From assembly GCA_015143295.1 (NCBI GenBank), contig CM026567.1:7148416-7212415 (forward strand): a stretch of 64,000 nt of DNA, given 5' to 3'. The notes beneath the pieces were generated by a model, which searched no databases, had not been told where the DNA came from, and was given only the letters and a program-made list of their open reading frames with translations. Shown piece after piece: positions 35,801-48,310 of this stretch. Source of the DNA: Tetracentron sinense (Eukaryota > Streptophyta > Magnoliopsida > Trochodendrales > Trochodendraceae). A program made the translations under genes and the position numbers. Positions within the stretch are counted from its first letter, which is position 1. Every line of letters starts with the position of its first letter.

Positions 35801-36659
35801 TAACACTAGCATTATTGAGATTAAAATGTAAAATGTTACAAATGGCGATAACAGTGGGAGTAGAAAGTCTCTACCTATTAAGTGTAAGGATAGTCATATT
35901 TCAGTCTATCAATAGGCTTAAAGAAGTGATGTTGGGTCACACCTAAAGTCTCTTATTTTGATATAGTTGATGGTCATCATATAAAGTTTTGAGGTGCTAT
36001 TGTCTCCCATTCGGTCTATTTTGTTTCGCCTGAAGTCAAGACAATTTTGAGAATAAGGATGATATATTACTTTTCATCAGGATAGAGGAAGTATTATGTT
36101 GATTATAGTATGAAATCCATGAAGAAAAGCAATATTTTAAACTTAATAAAGTTATAGCTGATAAACATTAGAATAATGTTCTTACTCAACGATCTTCATA
36201 AGGAGGTGTATACAAAATGATAAAAGATTCTTAAAAAGAAGATAATGAGTATTAAGTTTGTAAGTTTAGGAAGTTTGCATAAGGTTTTTGAGCAGAAAAT
36301 CAAGTGAATACTTCTTTCAATTTTAGGGTGAACATTATAGTTGAGTACATCAATATTAAGATCAGTGGGAGAAAATATACTTTGATTACATATCATAAAA
36401 TTGTGACATTAAGGATTTAGAGATGTGTCATTTAGGTTCACCATTATAAATCTCTATTCATTGATCTCATGACCTCTTGTAATTATAACATAAATTTTTT
36501 TTTTAATTGAGAAAGTTCTAAGGATGATTGGTATGTCACATTAAACTCCTAAAGAGAAATCTGTATTATGAACTATAGGTTGACTTATCAGAGTGCCCTA
36601 AGACTTAGGTTAAAATTTGTGCTATAAAGTTTCATTATTGCACTTTGATTGAATAGCCT

Positions 36660-37200
36660 TATATATGTATAAACAGGTCTTCACTCGTTCGAATATATCT
36701 CATGCAGTTAAATAAAGTTCTCATTTTAGTTGTGATATATTTGAGTGTTAGACCATTAAGATAGTTATAGAGTAATTGTAGAAGATTAAAGTATATTGGC
36801 TCACATAATGGTATTGATACCCATCAGGTTATCGGGTATTCAGGTTCAGATTGTGTTGGACGTCTGAACATCAAGTAGTCGACATTAAGTTTTATTCCTA
36901 TTAGCTGTGATGCTATTTAGTGAAAAGTAATGCTTTTTATTATGGAATCGTCGACTAGGTAGGCAGGATACATGACTTGTTATAAGGTTTTTGAACAAGT
37001 TATATGATTACAGAATTTTTATCTTAGGGCTCTAAGTTTTCAGTTTTATTACGGAGCCGTTGGATATAATTATGTGATAATTCCGCATCAGTTTACTTCT
37101 CTCAAAACAATAAGACTTAAAGCTAGTCCAAACACATGGACATAAGGTGTCTTGTTGTGAGAGAGAAGGTTAGAGAACATAAGGTGTCTGAACCATTAAC
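36660..37200 (+). pseudogene. Decayed copia RT tail and RNase H in element B
   Basis: Scattered across frames are QVFTRSNISHAV (family: QVCTRPDISYAV), THQVIGYSGSDCVGRL (GYSDSDYAGCLD) and DIRCLVVRERVRE (DIKYLVVRERV), in the expected order and spacing. Stop codons and frameshifts separate them. In element A the matching region is about 1660-2190 on the minus strand, equally decayed. Confidence 0.7.
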
Positions 37201-37795
37201 CATAAAATTGAATCGTAAGGTATTTTTGGAGCTTGTCTTAAAAATGAGACTAAAAGACAGCTTGGATTCATTTGGTTAGTGGGAGTATGTTGCTAGCATT
37301 TCGGTTACAGACAAAAGGTTCTCTACTACAGTTATTGAAATTTGCCTATTAATTTGTTCTAATCAGAACGACATAGCGATGCATCACTCTTCATTTCCAT
37401 TTTGTGTTAAATGGTGTTTTAAATTTGCAGATTAAGTGACCTAGGCAAATTTTGAGGATCGAATTTTGGGATGTGTGAGGTCAGCACATCATAAGGTTAT
37501 AATGCTTGAAATCATGGAAAATGAGGGTACTAGTATAGTGACCATGGAATGGTGTCATATCGTAGTGTTGATATGATGGCCTCCGTGATCCGGTATTAGT
37601 GTTTTCATTTGTCTAGGTTTTCTTCACCACATTTATGTATATTGGCTTAACTATCTGGAGTATGTTTTTAGTGTGGCCACACGTCTGTTGTTTTCAAAAA
37701 TTAAGTCATTTATCTGGGAGAGTCATTTTAAAAGAATTTTCCGCATAAGTAAAATGTTTTCTCTTTTGATGATCATTGCAGACCAAGTGGGAGAA

Positions 37796-38203
37796 TGTAA
37801 GATTTTCTATAAGGTTTATGGTCTTGCAATGTTCATGGTCCAAACCCGGATAAAGTCTACTCCAGTTAAGGTTTCAGTTGTAGCCAAACAGTGGTGTTTT
37901 ATGCATTAATTAAGTATATCGGGTTATAAGGATGGTCTATAGTCTCCTTGATGGGTTAGGACTCTAATGACCTAAACCCTATAGTATATATACTACATAT
38001 AAGCTATCGGTCCCAGATCCAACTCCTAAGAAAGCCTGCAGAAAGAAAAGCATCTTCCCCATCGAGAGCAAAGGAGTCATGGAATCTGAAGACCGTGTGC
38101 TTCATCGGCATCAACAACAAAAGATTCTTCTCTCAATTTTCAATGGCCGACTCAGGTATGTGATTCTTGAATCTTTGATTGACTAGATTCAGAAAATATA
38201 ACA
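37796..38203 (+). repeat. 3' LTR of element B
   Basis: Almost identical to 31444-31851 and preceded by the purine tract. Confidence 0.93.
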
Positions 38204-40635
38204 TAAAAAACTTACAGAGGTGCGGTTTAAGAAACTTACACATGGAGAAGATGACATTTTTAGAAGAAGAACTTTTAGAAAGGGTTTACCCACTAGGAAG
38301 GACGGGTACGGCGATACTTAGATACGGCGATACGATACAGGTACGGCGATACAACAGAAATTATGAAAAATAGCTAAGTTTTACATTAGAGTGCCGTATC
38401 CGATACTACCATACGGGTACGTTTCCATTTTCAAAGTTTCTCGTGTGAACCCTACGAGATGGCCCATTCTTTTAGTGTCATCTCTAATGCTAGTTGTGCT
38501 CCGAACAAGAACCGAAAGCCATCAAACATGGAGACTAAATTAAGTTGGAACCTTCTTATGCACAAATATTTCATATATCAAAGCAGACTTGGCGGTACGC
38601 TTTGGCTGAGGTAGCTGTGAAGCATTTTGAACATGAATTTATCTTTGCTTATCATAAAGATTGCCCATTCAACTCGACAAATAGAATTGACAAGCATGTA
38701 TTTCGTGCACTAGAAGGCTGAAGGATAGGATGACTCTATGCTTCATGTTTATTGCTTAGTTTCTAGGTAGCCTCACATCTGCCCCGAAACTCCTATGCCT
38801 TTGTTGGTTAGACCAACCCAACTGGCGATTTTCGACAAGTCTTTCTTAAATGGGAAACATTTTCAGTTCTTTGATTCATTCCATAGCATGAAATCAATTG
38901 TAGCGGCTCTATCCCCCTTTCATTTATAAATGAATATTCTTTAAAAAGCCTTCAAGCTTCATTATTTTGATAAGAATTCATTCCTTCTAGCACTGCTTTA
39001 TTGCGCTCATTTGGTGCATTATTTAAGAACATTCTTATAAGTGGTCAAACCATCTCCCATCTCAAGGAGGTCATCCACTTTGGTTGGCTAGTCGATCTTC
39101 CTCTCTCCGAATTGAATTTTTTTATCATTGTTGTGTACTTACTCTTTCGAAGGATCACCCGTTGAAGCAACTTCTTTGAACCTTTCATCTCTCCACATCA
39201 CTCTTAGGGATTCAAGTGAAGCAATGGACAATATGACAGAGAAAAAGCTAGCTACTTTTTTGTGGGGGAAAATTTCCCGGGTTCAGCACATCAATAGCTT
39301 CTGGGCTGGTAAAGCAATTAAAATAACTTCTCTCTGAAAATAAGATTAAAAACAACAAAAGGAGAGGAGGTGGGTTCGCACCCTGAAACAACTCCAATGC
39401 TAAAGTCAGTTAAATGAAGAAGGAGGTAACTTATAAATCACAAAGGCACTGAAACACTGAGAGTTTATAACATAGGTGAAATTTAAGGCACTATGTTCAG
39501 ATATTCCTTGATCGATCCTGATGCACTGAGTTTCTGGGGTATTTATAGGTTAAGCTTGGGATGCCCATAGATGACCATCAATGACTTGGATGACCATGCT
39601 ATAAGCTTGCCACTCATTACCAAATATGTCAGACATATTTGATGACGGACAAAGAACACGTAGGAGCCTACAATTTCTAAGTCGGTTTGTGGATCGAAAA
39701 ACCCACCTGAGGTGACTAGCAATAAATGCCAAGACAGTGCTTTCCACCTAACGTCAGAGACAAATGATTGCCTCTTGATGATCGGCTCCTAAAAGTCGGT
39801 CTCGTAGTCGACATAGAGCACAGGCTCGTCGTTCACAACTAGGACGATACCGCTGTCTTGATGACTAAGAGTTCGTTGTCTAGAGAACAACATTCCCGTT
39901 GTCAGGAGCACAACGAGTTCATTGTTATACACGCAACAAATACGTACTCAAAAACACATATGAGCTCATATCCAACGTTTAACACCGAAAACACGCTTTT
40001 TGCCACAACACAAGATTAAATTACGAATTTTATCCCTTACGTAAAAAAATATTTCTTGCCTGCTCGAAGCTACGGCATCCCACCGATCCTTTCCGAAAGG
40101 GTGAGTTGATGCTAGGTGGTGCTTGCCTTAATGTGATTGCTCAGTTGTCAACCAAGCTAAACCATTCCCACCACCCTTCTTTTGAAAAGAATATTTATTT
40201 GCTGGTAGAGTAGTGAAATTATATCAAGGTTAGAGGAGTTATATAATTCAGAAAAATGGCTTAAGAGACATGACCCTCAATATCTGATTCAGAAGATAAC
40301 CAATTCCCATCATTTTTTTGAATGGTGAATAGCCTGTTTCTTTGGTGCCGTTGAACTATTGATAGGTGAAAAAATCTGGTATTTTTGTCGTCCAATGATA
40401 ACATTTCAGCCTTGGATTTTTGCCGCCAAAGGTCGTTAGAGAGTGGGAAAGATGGGTCTGCTGGCCGAGTTACACTGATCTTGTTCTTGCAGAATTGCTA
40501 ACTGTCCTTGAGGCTTTGTATTCTCTTAGGATGGTAACCAAGGGAGCTTTTATTCCAACTAATGAGGTCGATTGGCACAGCAAGTACAAATTTTGTGGCA
40601 TAGGGAGAACATATTAGATCTCACGCACTGTTTCC
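38204..40635. other. Unassigned sequence with a small repeat
   Basis: tacggcgatac occurs four times between 38308 and 38351. No recognisable domain is found in the short open frames at 39128-39337 and 40420-40617. Confidence 0.4.
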
Positions 40636-40639
40636 TCCA

Positions 40640-40800
40640 TGCCAAGTCTTAACCCATCACGAAAGCTCAAGCCACATTATAACCTTATTTACTTAATTTA
40701 TGGTCAATATACCACTATTTTGTTAAGGCTAAATCCTATCCAGATTTTGAACAATGGGCATTGCCCGGGCCATAAACTCAATACAAAATCATTCAGGTGT
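40640..40800 (-). repeat. Fragment of a copia LTR related to elements A/B
   Basis: atataccactattttgtta, tatccagattttgaacaatg and ggccataaactcaata match the 3' part of the relic at 60640-60735. More distantly they match the LTR end of element A (tttatccgggtttggac, gaccataaacctta). Confidence 0.55.
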
Positions 40801-41117
40801 TCTAAGATTTTAGCCTTGGTGATCCTTTCACATCTCCTTATTGAATATTTCATATTTAAAGTTCAAATACTCAATATTTCTCATTCAAGAATGCAAGGTT
40901 CCAGGAAGAGAACTAGTGGAGTTTTTATTACTATAAAAGAATCCCACCAAATACAATAGTTGGAGACTACTATATAAAATATCCCCCTTCTTCACATAAG
41001 AACACAAGAAGGAGAGGAAAGAGAAAAAAAGAGAGGGAAAGAAAGAAAAAATATAAGATACCGACAACACAAATAAAAGAATAATGAATCCTAGAATCTC
41101 TCTAGAAGTCTCAATCT

Positions 41118-41604
41118 TCAAAAGCACATATCCAAGACACAGCAGCAACACAAGGCAGCACAACTGCAAGAGAAAAGAATAATACAAATAAAAAACACAT
41201 AATTGGTGAAAGAAAATCTAGAATAAAACTGGAGGAGAGAGAGAGTTTCAAAAAATACTTACCATCCCTTCCAGAATCCATCACCCCTACGCTTAGTTTT
41301 CCCCGGAGGAGGAGCTTGTTGGGGGTGACCATAACCGTCTTTCATCGGATTCCCCTCGATTGGCGGAGGTTGTGAATTAGGAGGCGGTGGATAAGCTACT
41401 GCAAACCAAATTGGATTATGATTAATCACATAAAACTTAAGTTTGAAAACTATTACTATTTCCAATCCCAGCAACAAGGCCTACAATAATCTAACCAAAA
41501 GACTAGCGTAAAAACTATGCAGGGATCGATCAACACGAGCATAAACACGATACAAAAGATGACAGAAATTTACCTGGAGCTTGGTGTTGATCGTTATGAT
41601 TCAT
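41118..41604 (-). CDS. CYSTM-family small protein, copy 2 (70 aa, three exons)
   Basis: Exons at 41574-41604, 41263-41398 and 41118-41163 with GT-AG introns of 175 and 104 bp join in phase to give 70 residues. The N-terminus is MNHNDQHQAP. The middle is rich in Pro, Gln, Gly and Tyr (VAYPPPPNSQPPPIEG ... PQQAPPPGK). It ends with GDGFWKG and the cysteine module CCAALCCCCVLDMCF. This is the layout of plant CYSTM (cysteine-rich transmembrane module) proteins: small proteins that associate with the plasma membrane through the C-terminal cysteine-rich stretch and are often linked to stress and defence responses. Compared with copy 3 it lacks nine residues of the Pro/Gly-rich part (YPQGQPPAG). The start is fixed by the family N-terminus and the splice phase. 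Confidence 0.88.
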
Positions 41605-41735
41605 GACTAACACTAAGATTATGAGATGATTATAGAAAAAATGAGTGCCGCCTAAAGAAATGCTTGAGATATGTAGGAGAGAGCTTTAAAGGAAGAGAAA
41701 GTGGATGAAGGTTAGGTTTGAGGGTGTGTGTTGCT

Positions 41736-41745
41736 TATAAAGGGC
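41736..41745 (-). promoter_or_regulatory. TATA element of CYSTM copy 2
   Basis: ccctttataag on the minus strand about 135 bp upstream of the ATG. The same sequence lies upstream of copies 1 and 3. Confidence 0.55.
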
Positions 41746-42004
41746 ATGCATTCGCATGGATACGGTTGGAGGTTGGAGTCAAATTCTCTATAATTTGATT
41801 TGGCTCGTTGGAGGTTTACTTCGTAGACGAGGTTTGCGAGGTCGGCTTCGTACTACGCGTAAGAACATACCACACGACAAAAGAACGAGTGAAAAAATTT
41901 GAGTCGGCTAATTTCGTTCCGTTTGTTTTGTTCATTAGCCGGTCTTTTCTGCACCTCTCCGATCGTGACACGTGGCATATAATTTATTTTTTTATTTTTC
42001 ATTT

Positions 42005-42525
42005 GGTTTAATCCGATGTTAAAACAGATCAGTGGAGCTTATGCTTATGCTTGGGAGAACCGAGTTCGGATGGGAAACAAAGCTAAGTTTTCTTGATGTG
42101 TCTCTGAAAATTAAGGACTCCACGTTCAACTAGGTAGGCCCCACATAAACAGAGAGGGCCCCACTTGGATTTTCAGATTCAACCTGGCAACAGCTTACTG
42201 TTGTTACCCATTGGAGAACAATAATACAATAGGAGTGCTGGCCCAATTGCATTTACTCCAAATGTTTCCTAGACGCAAGATGGGACTAACACGTGAAGAT
42301 GCTTCATTATTTTAACAGTTAAAAAAAACTAAAAATACAATGATGACAACTGTCCTAATTGGTAGCTTTTAGTAGAACCCTAAGTAAATTAGCATTAACT
42401 CTTGTGGTTAGTAGTGAGCAGTTAGGGTTAATGGAATGTGATACAGTATAATTGCTTAAGACGTTTCTCTCCTGTGTGTGCTTGAGGGGATCCCATTTCT
42501 TTTTCTTGTTGAAATTCAATTGATC
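42005..42525. repeat. Dispersed repeat R1, copy 4, split by a MITE
   Basis: Motifs gatgttaaaacagatca, gagaacaataatacaat, aaattagcattaactctt and gatcccatttctttttctt follow the R1 order. Foreign sequence separates the first two. Confidence 0.6.
42062..42215. mobile_element. MITE nested in repeat R1
   Basis: The interval between two copies of ggagaac (42054-42060 and 42214-42220) is absent from other R1 copies. It holds gatgggaaacaa, gtaggccccac and ggccccactt, and ends tgttgttaccc. It is related to 29326-29475. Exact ends are uncertain by a few bases. Confidence 0.6.
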
Positions 42526-42866
42526 TTAATTGTTTGGGCATTTCACTTAAAAGGGCATGCTTTGCATTTTTATTATCTAAAAGGGCATTTTTTGACATAT
42601 TTATCAAAAAAGGCATGCTTTGCATTTTTTATTACCTGAACGGGTATGTTTTTGACATATTTATCCCTTAGCTATGTATATAAAACCCAAACACGGATAA
42701 GGGTAATATTGGAGCACATACCCTATTTGGTAAAAATCTTCAAACCATGCACTTTTAGGTGATATTTTTCATTTAGGGTGACTAAACGGTACTTATCTCT
42801 ATTTGTTTTCAAAGTTGGGGAACTACGTAAGGTAAGTCTTTTGGCAACGGAAAATATTTTGGGCTT

Positions 42867-43985
42867 TTTGTAAAAACAAAACCCCTAAGTTTTCAGTTAT
42901 TTGTAAATGCCCCTTGTGTTTTCTGATTTTATAGTATGCCCCCACTAACTTAAAATTTTTACAAATCCACCCTTCCATCCAAAAGCAAGTTAACAGAAGT
43001 TAAAGTTTTTAGGAAATAATATTTTTTTATTTTATTTTAAGGAGATTTGTAAAAACTTTTCACAAGCGCTTGGAACCCACTAACTATGGTTAAGATTCGC
43101 TCACCCCGAGGATTCATCCATTTAAACTTGTTTTTTAGAAAAAATGATATACAAAAATATTATTATGTTTAACCACAATTAAAGGGGGCTCTACAAGCCG
43201 CTATTTGTCTCTTTTAACACTCACTAACTATGGTTAAGATTCATTCATCCCTAGGGTTGAACCCATCTAACCTTGGATTTTTGGAAAAAAAAAATAAAAA
43301 ATTATGATTATGTTTAACCATAGTTAAAGGGGGTTTTACAAGCAGCCACATGTCCTTTTTAATGGCTAAGGTTAAGAATTACTCATCCCTTGGGTTCATG
43401 CATCTCACCTTGGTTTTTAGAACAAAAAAATATTAACCTTAGATTGACTATACTTAACCACAATTAAAAGGGGCTCTACAAGCCACCACGTGTCCTTTCA
43501 CTCAGCCCTAGGGTTCATGCATCTAACCTTGGATTTTAGAAGAAGAAAGTATATAAAAAAAGATTAACCTTAGGTTGATGAAGCTTAACCACAATTAAAG
43601 GGGAATCTACAAGCGGCCATGTGTCCCTTTTAACACTCTCTAACGGTAGTTAAGATTCACTCACCCTTAGGGTTCATCCATCTAACCTTGATTTCAAATA
43701 AAAATTAAAATATCAACCTTAGGGAAATTAAGCTTAACCCCAGTTAAAGGGAGATAAATGGGACACGTGGTGACCTATAAAGGTGTGTGTTCCGTCCAAC
43801 CCATTAAAAAAAAGGTTAAAAAGGTCATTTCCTAAACAATTTAGCATCCGTTAACTTGGTTGTAGATGAAATGGTGGATTTGCAAAAGTTTTAAAAATTA
43901 GTAGGGGCATCATAAAAAATCAGAAAACATAAGGGGGCATTTACAAATTGCTGAAATTATAGGGGGATTTTTACAAAAAGCACAA
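42867..43985. mobile_element. Large foldback element with internal array
   Basis: The left arm (42867-42995: ggctttttgtaaaaac, atttgtaaatgcccc, gttttctgatttt) is the inverse of the right arm (43862-43985: aaaatcagaaaac, ggggcatttacaaat, tttttacaaaaagc). Arms are about 120 bp. Between them lies a tandem array. No transposase is seen. A target duplication could not be fixed in the AT-rich flanks. Confidence 0.75.
43072..43790. repeat. Tandem array of about 140-bp units
   Basis: Five to six units each contain a form of taactatggttaagattcac, ctagggttcatccatctaac, cttggtttttag, then ttaaccacaattaaagggg and cacgtgtcc. The units are single-arm relatives of the ggttaag MITE family. The last ends gggacacgtgg. 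Confidence 0.8.
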
Positions 43986-45009
43986 ATATATAACTTTCAA
44001 CAATGCAGCTCCCCCCAAAACGGCCTATATGTCGGGTGTTTGAAGGAAACGAAACATACAGTCTATCAAAAAAAAAAGAAGGGAACATACAAACAAAAGT
44101 GGGTATTTTTGACATAGGCTGTGTTTGGTTGGAGGAAAAATATGACATAATTATTTTTCAAGAAAAGCTATTTTTGGTTTTTGGCATGTTGTAAAATGAG
44201 TTTTTTTACAGCACATAATTCTCTAATATTACTTTATGTTTGCACTTTGTTTGGTTACTGAGAAAGTAATGGTGGTAAAGAAAACGAAAGAAAATTTAGT
44301 TCGTCATTGTTTGGTTACCAAGAAAGTGGATGAAGAAAAAAATTGTTCAAAAAAATAAAAAAATTCTCTTAACATGGATTGGGAATTTAATGAAAGTGAA
44401 GATTGGCTGAAACCTCTACTGCCCACGTGGTCCAAATCCACTGAGATGGACCGTACCACTAGCTTGAACATGCTATAATAGAGAACAAGAGAGCCCATGG
44501 GGAAGAAAAATGTGATGGCAAGGAGGTAAGGTAAGGTAGGAGAGCTAAGGAACTAGTTAGTTGTAAAGGAAGATCCTAGGCTCAGAGGTGAAGGTTCTGT
44601 AAATTTAAGAAAGTCTCTGGTTTGATGTAAAGGTAGTGTGGTGTGTTTCAACGTTGAGGGGTTACCTTTGTAGGGATCGGATTTGGTCCTCACCATATCA
44701 AAACCATCCAGCCTTAGTGCAGCTACTGCCATGTGCCGATAAAAAGGGGAGAAGGTATCAAATGGAGAGAAGTCAAAAAAGAGGGGAGAAAATGAAATAA
44801 CTTCTTCTCTTTTTATCACCACATGTCGGACATTGCACTTAGGCCGGATGGTTATGGTTTGGCAAGAGCCAGAATAAATCCGATCCCATATTTGTAACAT
44901 TTTTTCATAGGGCTGGTAAGCACCTAATTTTTACACCACTTCCAAATCATGATTAACCATCTTAATCATGGTTAATCTCCTCTAACTCCTGGCAAACCCT
45001 AGGCCTAAC
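43986..45009. other. Unassigned intergenic sequence with MITE relics
   Basis: gtgtttggttggagg, gtttggttactgagaaag and gtttggttaccaagaaag near 44120-44335 suggest a diverged MITE or repeat. No gene is seen. Confidence 0.4.
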
Positions 45010-47171
45010 TGAATGGAATCCAGATAAAAAAATTATGCGAAGTACTGGATCCCAAAGATCTTTACACTATATAAAAAAAATAATATTAACTACATGTTTA
45101 GAGAACTACATCGGTAAATGATGTTCACTGGTGAAGCACAAAACACGATGAATCGTTAGAACTCTTTGTAGAGATTTCTCGAAGAAATACTCAAAGCTTG
45201 ATCATCGTTCTTCGCTACCCCGCGAAGCTTTTGAATCTTTCCTTGGTTTTTGAAGAACAACTAGATGAAGGATGATGATGGAGTAGACTTTCTATCTTAC
45301 AAAATCTTAGGGTTAAAACCCTAGCCTTCATAAACACCTTGAAAGTACCCCTTGAAGTTCACGAAAATTGGAAGAGGAGAACTCTCTCTCTAGCTCACGG
45401 TTTTTGGTAGGAGAAAAATAATGAACCCTTGGTTCCCACGGTTTGGGGTGTTGGGTATTTAAAGATGTGGATCTTATCCACATCTAGACCAAATCCTAAT
45501 CATTATCTAATAATGATAATTATCTTTAAGAGTTACTAAATAATGATAACTCTTATCATTAATTAAACTCCATGTTTATCTATAACTAATTAGTTACAAC
45601 AAACTTTCAAATTTATGATTCATTTTCATAAAAGGATTTCTTAATTAATGGAATGTAACAAACTCCCTAGAATCTAGGGATCCTAATCAAATTAGAAAAC
45701 CCCCAAGGAGTGGGCGTGAGCTAGGAGTGGGCGTGAGGGAGAGGGAGTCTTGAGCTCCAAGCTTGATAAGGATAATCCTTATCTCTTTGTTTCTTGTCTT
45801 CCAAGTATGGCATCTAATCTCATTAGATAAGGACAAATTAATTAATAATTATTTACCAACTCCCTAACCATTAAGGTACTAGAAGTGGGCACCCACCCTA
45901 GGGAGTCTATCCCATGGGCTTGAGCCCACTAATAAGGTCCATTTTAAAGGGCTTTTAGGGATATGGGTCAAACCCATAGCCCCTTATATTAGGTTAATTA
46001 AATAATAATTATTATTATTCTTTAAGTTAGATTAACATTTAATCTAAACCATTGATTAACAGTTAATCTATTTATTAAAGATTAACATTTAATCCCTTAA
46101 TTTATAGATTAACATTTAATTAATTATTTGAGCTTGTATTTCTTTTATGAGCATCTCCACAGATTGCTCTGGGACATTCTAACACTGGCTTACCTGATGT
46201 TATCTCATCGACCTTTTAATAGAAATGACATCGGAATTGTAAGTGATGTGAGATATTCATGTTGCAATTAAATCACAGTGTAAGAATATTAACCAATAAA
46301 GGATCCCGTCACATGAACTTTTTAATTCGATTGATCCTTTCAATAACATTATCCCTAATAGGCCTTTGAGATTAATATACTATCTAACTCATAGCCTATT
46401 GTAGATTATCCGGGTTTCCAAGACATTTGATTAAGCCATGAGAAACTATTTCTCATGTAAAACATGTTGAGAAAAACTTTTATTAAGTATAATATATTTT
46501 ATTAAAAATATATTTCAAACTTATTTGATTTCAAAATCACCTACGCAGGATTCAAACTTAATCGACTGTCTTACCCGAAACTTGGATAATCTCTCTATTT
46601 AATGAGCATGGATTTCTTATTTGAAATTCATCGTAACTCAAATAGCTTTCTGACTATCCAACTGTCACCGTATCGTAGTCACCTAGGTAGAGAGTACTTA
46701 GGTGGAATCAAAACAGCCAGATCACTGCTCAATTATAAATGAACTCATCAGATCTAAGGATCATTAAAACCGTTCAATGTAAATGAGAGACCAACTATCT
46801 AATAGTATGTTTATGCAAGAGGTCTCTCATTGCATGCAATCAGTCAGTGTACATTTAAGCACCCATATGCTGATGTGTAGTCTCCACTACACTAGTTTGA
46901 GATAAAACTATATCTTAACCTTTGAGAACATCTTAGCATTGTAGCCGCCATATAAATGAAGTGCACAGCTTTACCATGTCCAGTACCTATCACATAGCTT
47001 TCCTACAATATATCCTAGTGACCTTTATCTATATCTCATATCGTATAAATCATCTCATGATTAGGTTAATTACCCATAATGAATTCACAATAGATAAAGA
47101 AGATATCTTTATTAATCTAATTAATAAGAATCTTACAGTCTATATGACTTTTCAGGGCATAATGTCCAACA
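45010..47171 (-). repeat. 3' LTR of a 5'-truncated copia element
   Basis: On the minus strand the LTR starts TGTTGGACATTATGCCC at 47171, directly after the purine tract GGGCAAGTGGGAGAT (47172-47186). The far end at 45010 (tgaatggaatcc on plus) is proposed only from the TG/CA rule. A TATA-like ctttaaataccc lies at about 45455-45466. Confidence 0.65.
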
Positions 47172-47192
47172 ATCTCCCACTTGCCCTAAAAG

Positions 47193-48310
47193 TCACTGCG
47201 ACATGAATTTCAATCCTATTCTATCTAAGTGTGTTACAAATACTTTATCTGATAATGCTTTAGTCATTGAGTCAACAACATTAAGTTGAGACCTAACCTT
47301 TGTAACAGTGATGTCTTGCCTCTCAATGATCTCACGAATGAGATGATACTTCCTCTCCACAAAAATCTTCAGTTTGAAAAGTAAGCACATAATCCCTAGT
47401 CCTTTTCAGGTACTTCATGATGTGCTTCACAGCAGTCCAATGATTGATGCTTGGATTGCTTTAGAACCGACTAACAACTCCCACTGCATGACAGATATCC
47501 GGTCTACTACATAGCATGACATACATGAGACTCCCCACTACCAAAGCATATGGGCACCTCTTCATCTGCTCGATGTCATCAGCTGATAAAGGAGCCATCT
47601 TTCTAGACAAATTAACACCATGTCTAAAAGGAATGAGAGCTATCTTACAATCACTCATACTGCACCTTGACAAAATCTTGTCAATGTAGGAAGTTTGGCT
47701 CAATCCCAACATCCAATATTTTCTATCTCTCAGAATCTTTATTCCGAGAATATAGGATGTCTCTTCCAAATCCTTCATTGAGAAATGCTGAGAAAGCCAA
47801 ATCTTGACTAATGACAACATCCCTACATCATTCACAATGAATAGGATGTCATCTAGATATAGAATAAGGTATACTACCACTCTCCCACTGTCCTTCTTGT
47901 AAATACAAGATTCCTATAAATTCTTTTGGAATCCAAATTCTTTGATTGAAAGATCAAATCTTTGGTTCCAGCTTCTAGAAGCTTATTTCAAACCATATAT
48001 AGGCTTGTTAAGCTTGCATACCATGTTCTCCTGGTTAGGAGCAATGAAACCCTCAGGTTGCTTCATATAGATGTCTTCTTCTAAAATTCCATTAAGGAAA
48101 GCAGTTTTGACATCCATTTGCCATATATCGTAGTCATGGTGTGCAGCTATAGCTAGCATTATCTTGATGGATTTGAGCATACCTACAGGTAAAAAGGTAT
48201 CCTCATAATCAACTCCTTGAATTTGAGGGTAACATTTTGCAACAAGTCTTACTTTATAGGTTTTCACGTTACCATCAACACTCTTCTTCCTTTTGTAAAT
48301 TCTCTATTAT
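47193..48310 (-). pseudogene. Copia polyprotein: reverse transcriptase with deleted RNase H
   Basis: The minus strand reads YKVRLVAK, VDYEDTF, WQMDVKTAFLNG (RT), then SRSWNQRFD and LYLDDILFI, the YLDD variant of the catalytic motif. It continues FSMKDLEETSYILG and SRPDICHAVGVVSRF. Two stops interrupt the RT (after GLK at about 47982, and at about 47910), and another stop is at 47461. The tethering region runs INHWTAVKHIMKYLKRTRDY. The frame then jumps to the polyprotein end (ERKYHLIREII, DITVTKV) near 47390, so most of RNase H is deleted. Nothing upstream of the RT (gag, protease, integrase) is present. Confidence 0.88.

Larger units (their letters stand above)
31444..38203 (+). mobile_element. 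Copia-type LTR retrotransposon B, complete but coding-dead
   Basis: Two 408-bp LTRs (31444-31851, 37796-38203) differ at only about two positions by eye, so the insertion is young. The primer-binding site TGGTATCAGAGC is at 31854-31865 and the purine tract aagtgggagaa at 37785-37795. Flanking 5-mers are taaga and taaaa, a target duplication with one mismatch. Internally there is no ORF over about 80 codons. Decayed copia sequence is visible near the 3' end: QVFTRSNISHAV at about 36680, GYSGSDCVGRL at about 36830 and CLVVRERV at about 37150, which correspond to the RT tail and RNase H of copia polyproteins. Element A at 644-7413 is its inverted sister. Confidence 0.92.

Noticed and set aside
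38308-38351. Subtelomeric or satellite repeat
   Set aside because: Only four copies of tacggcgatac are present, too few and too local.
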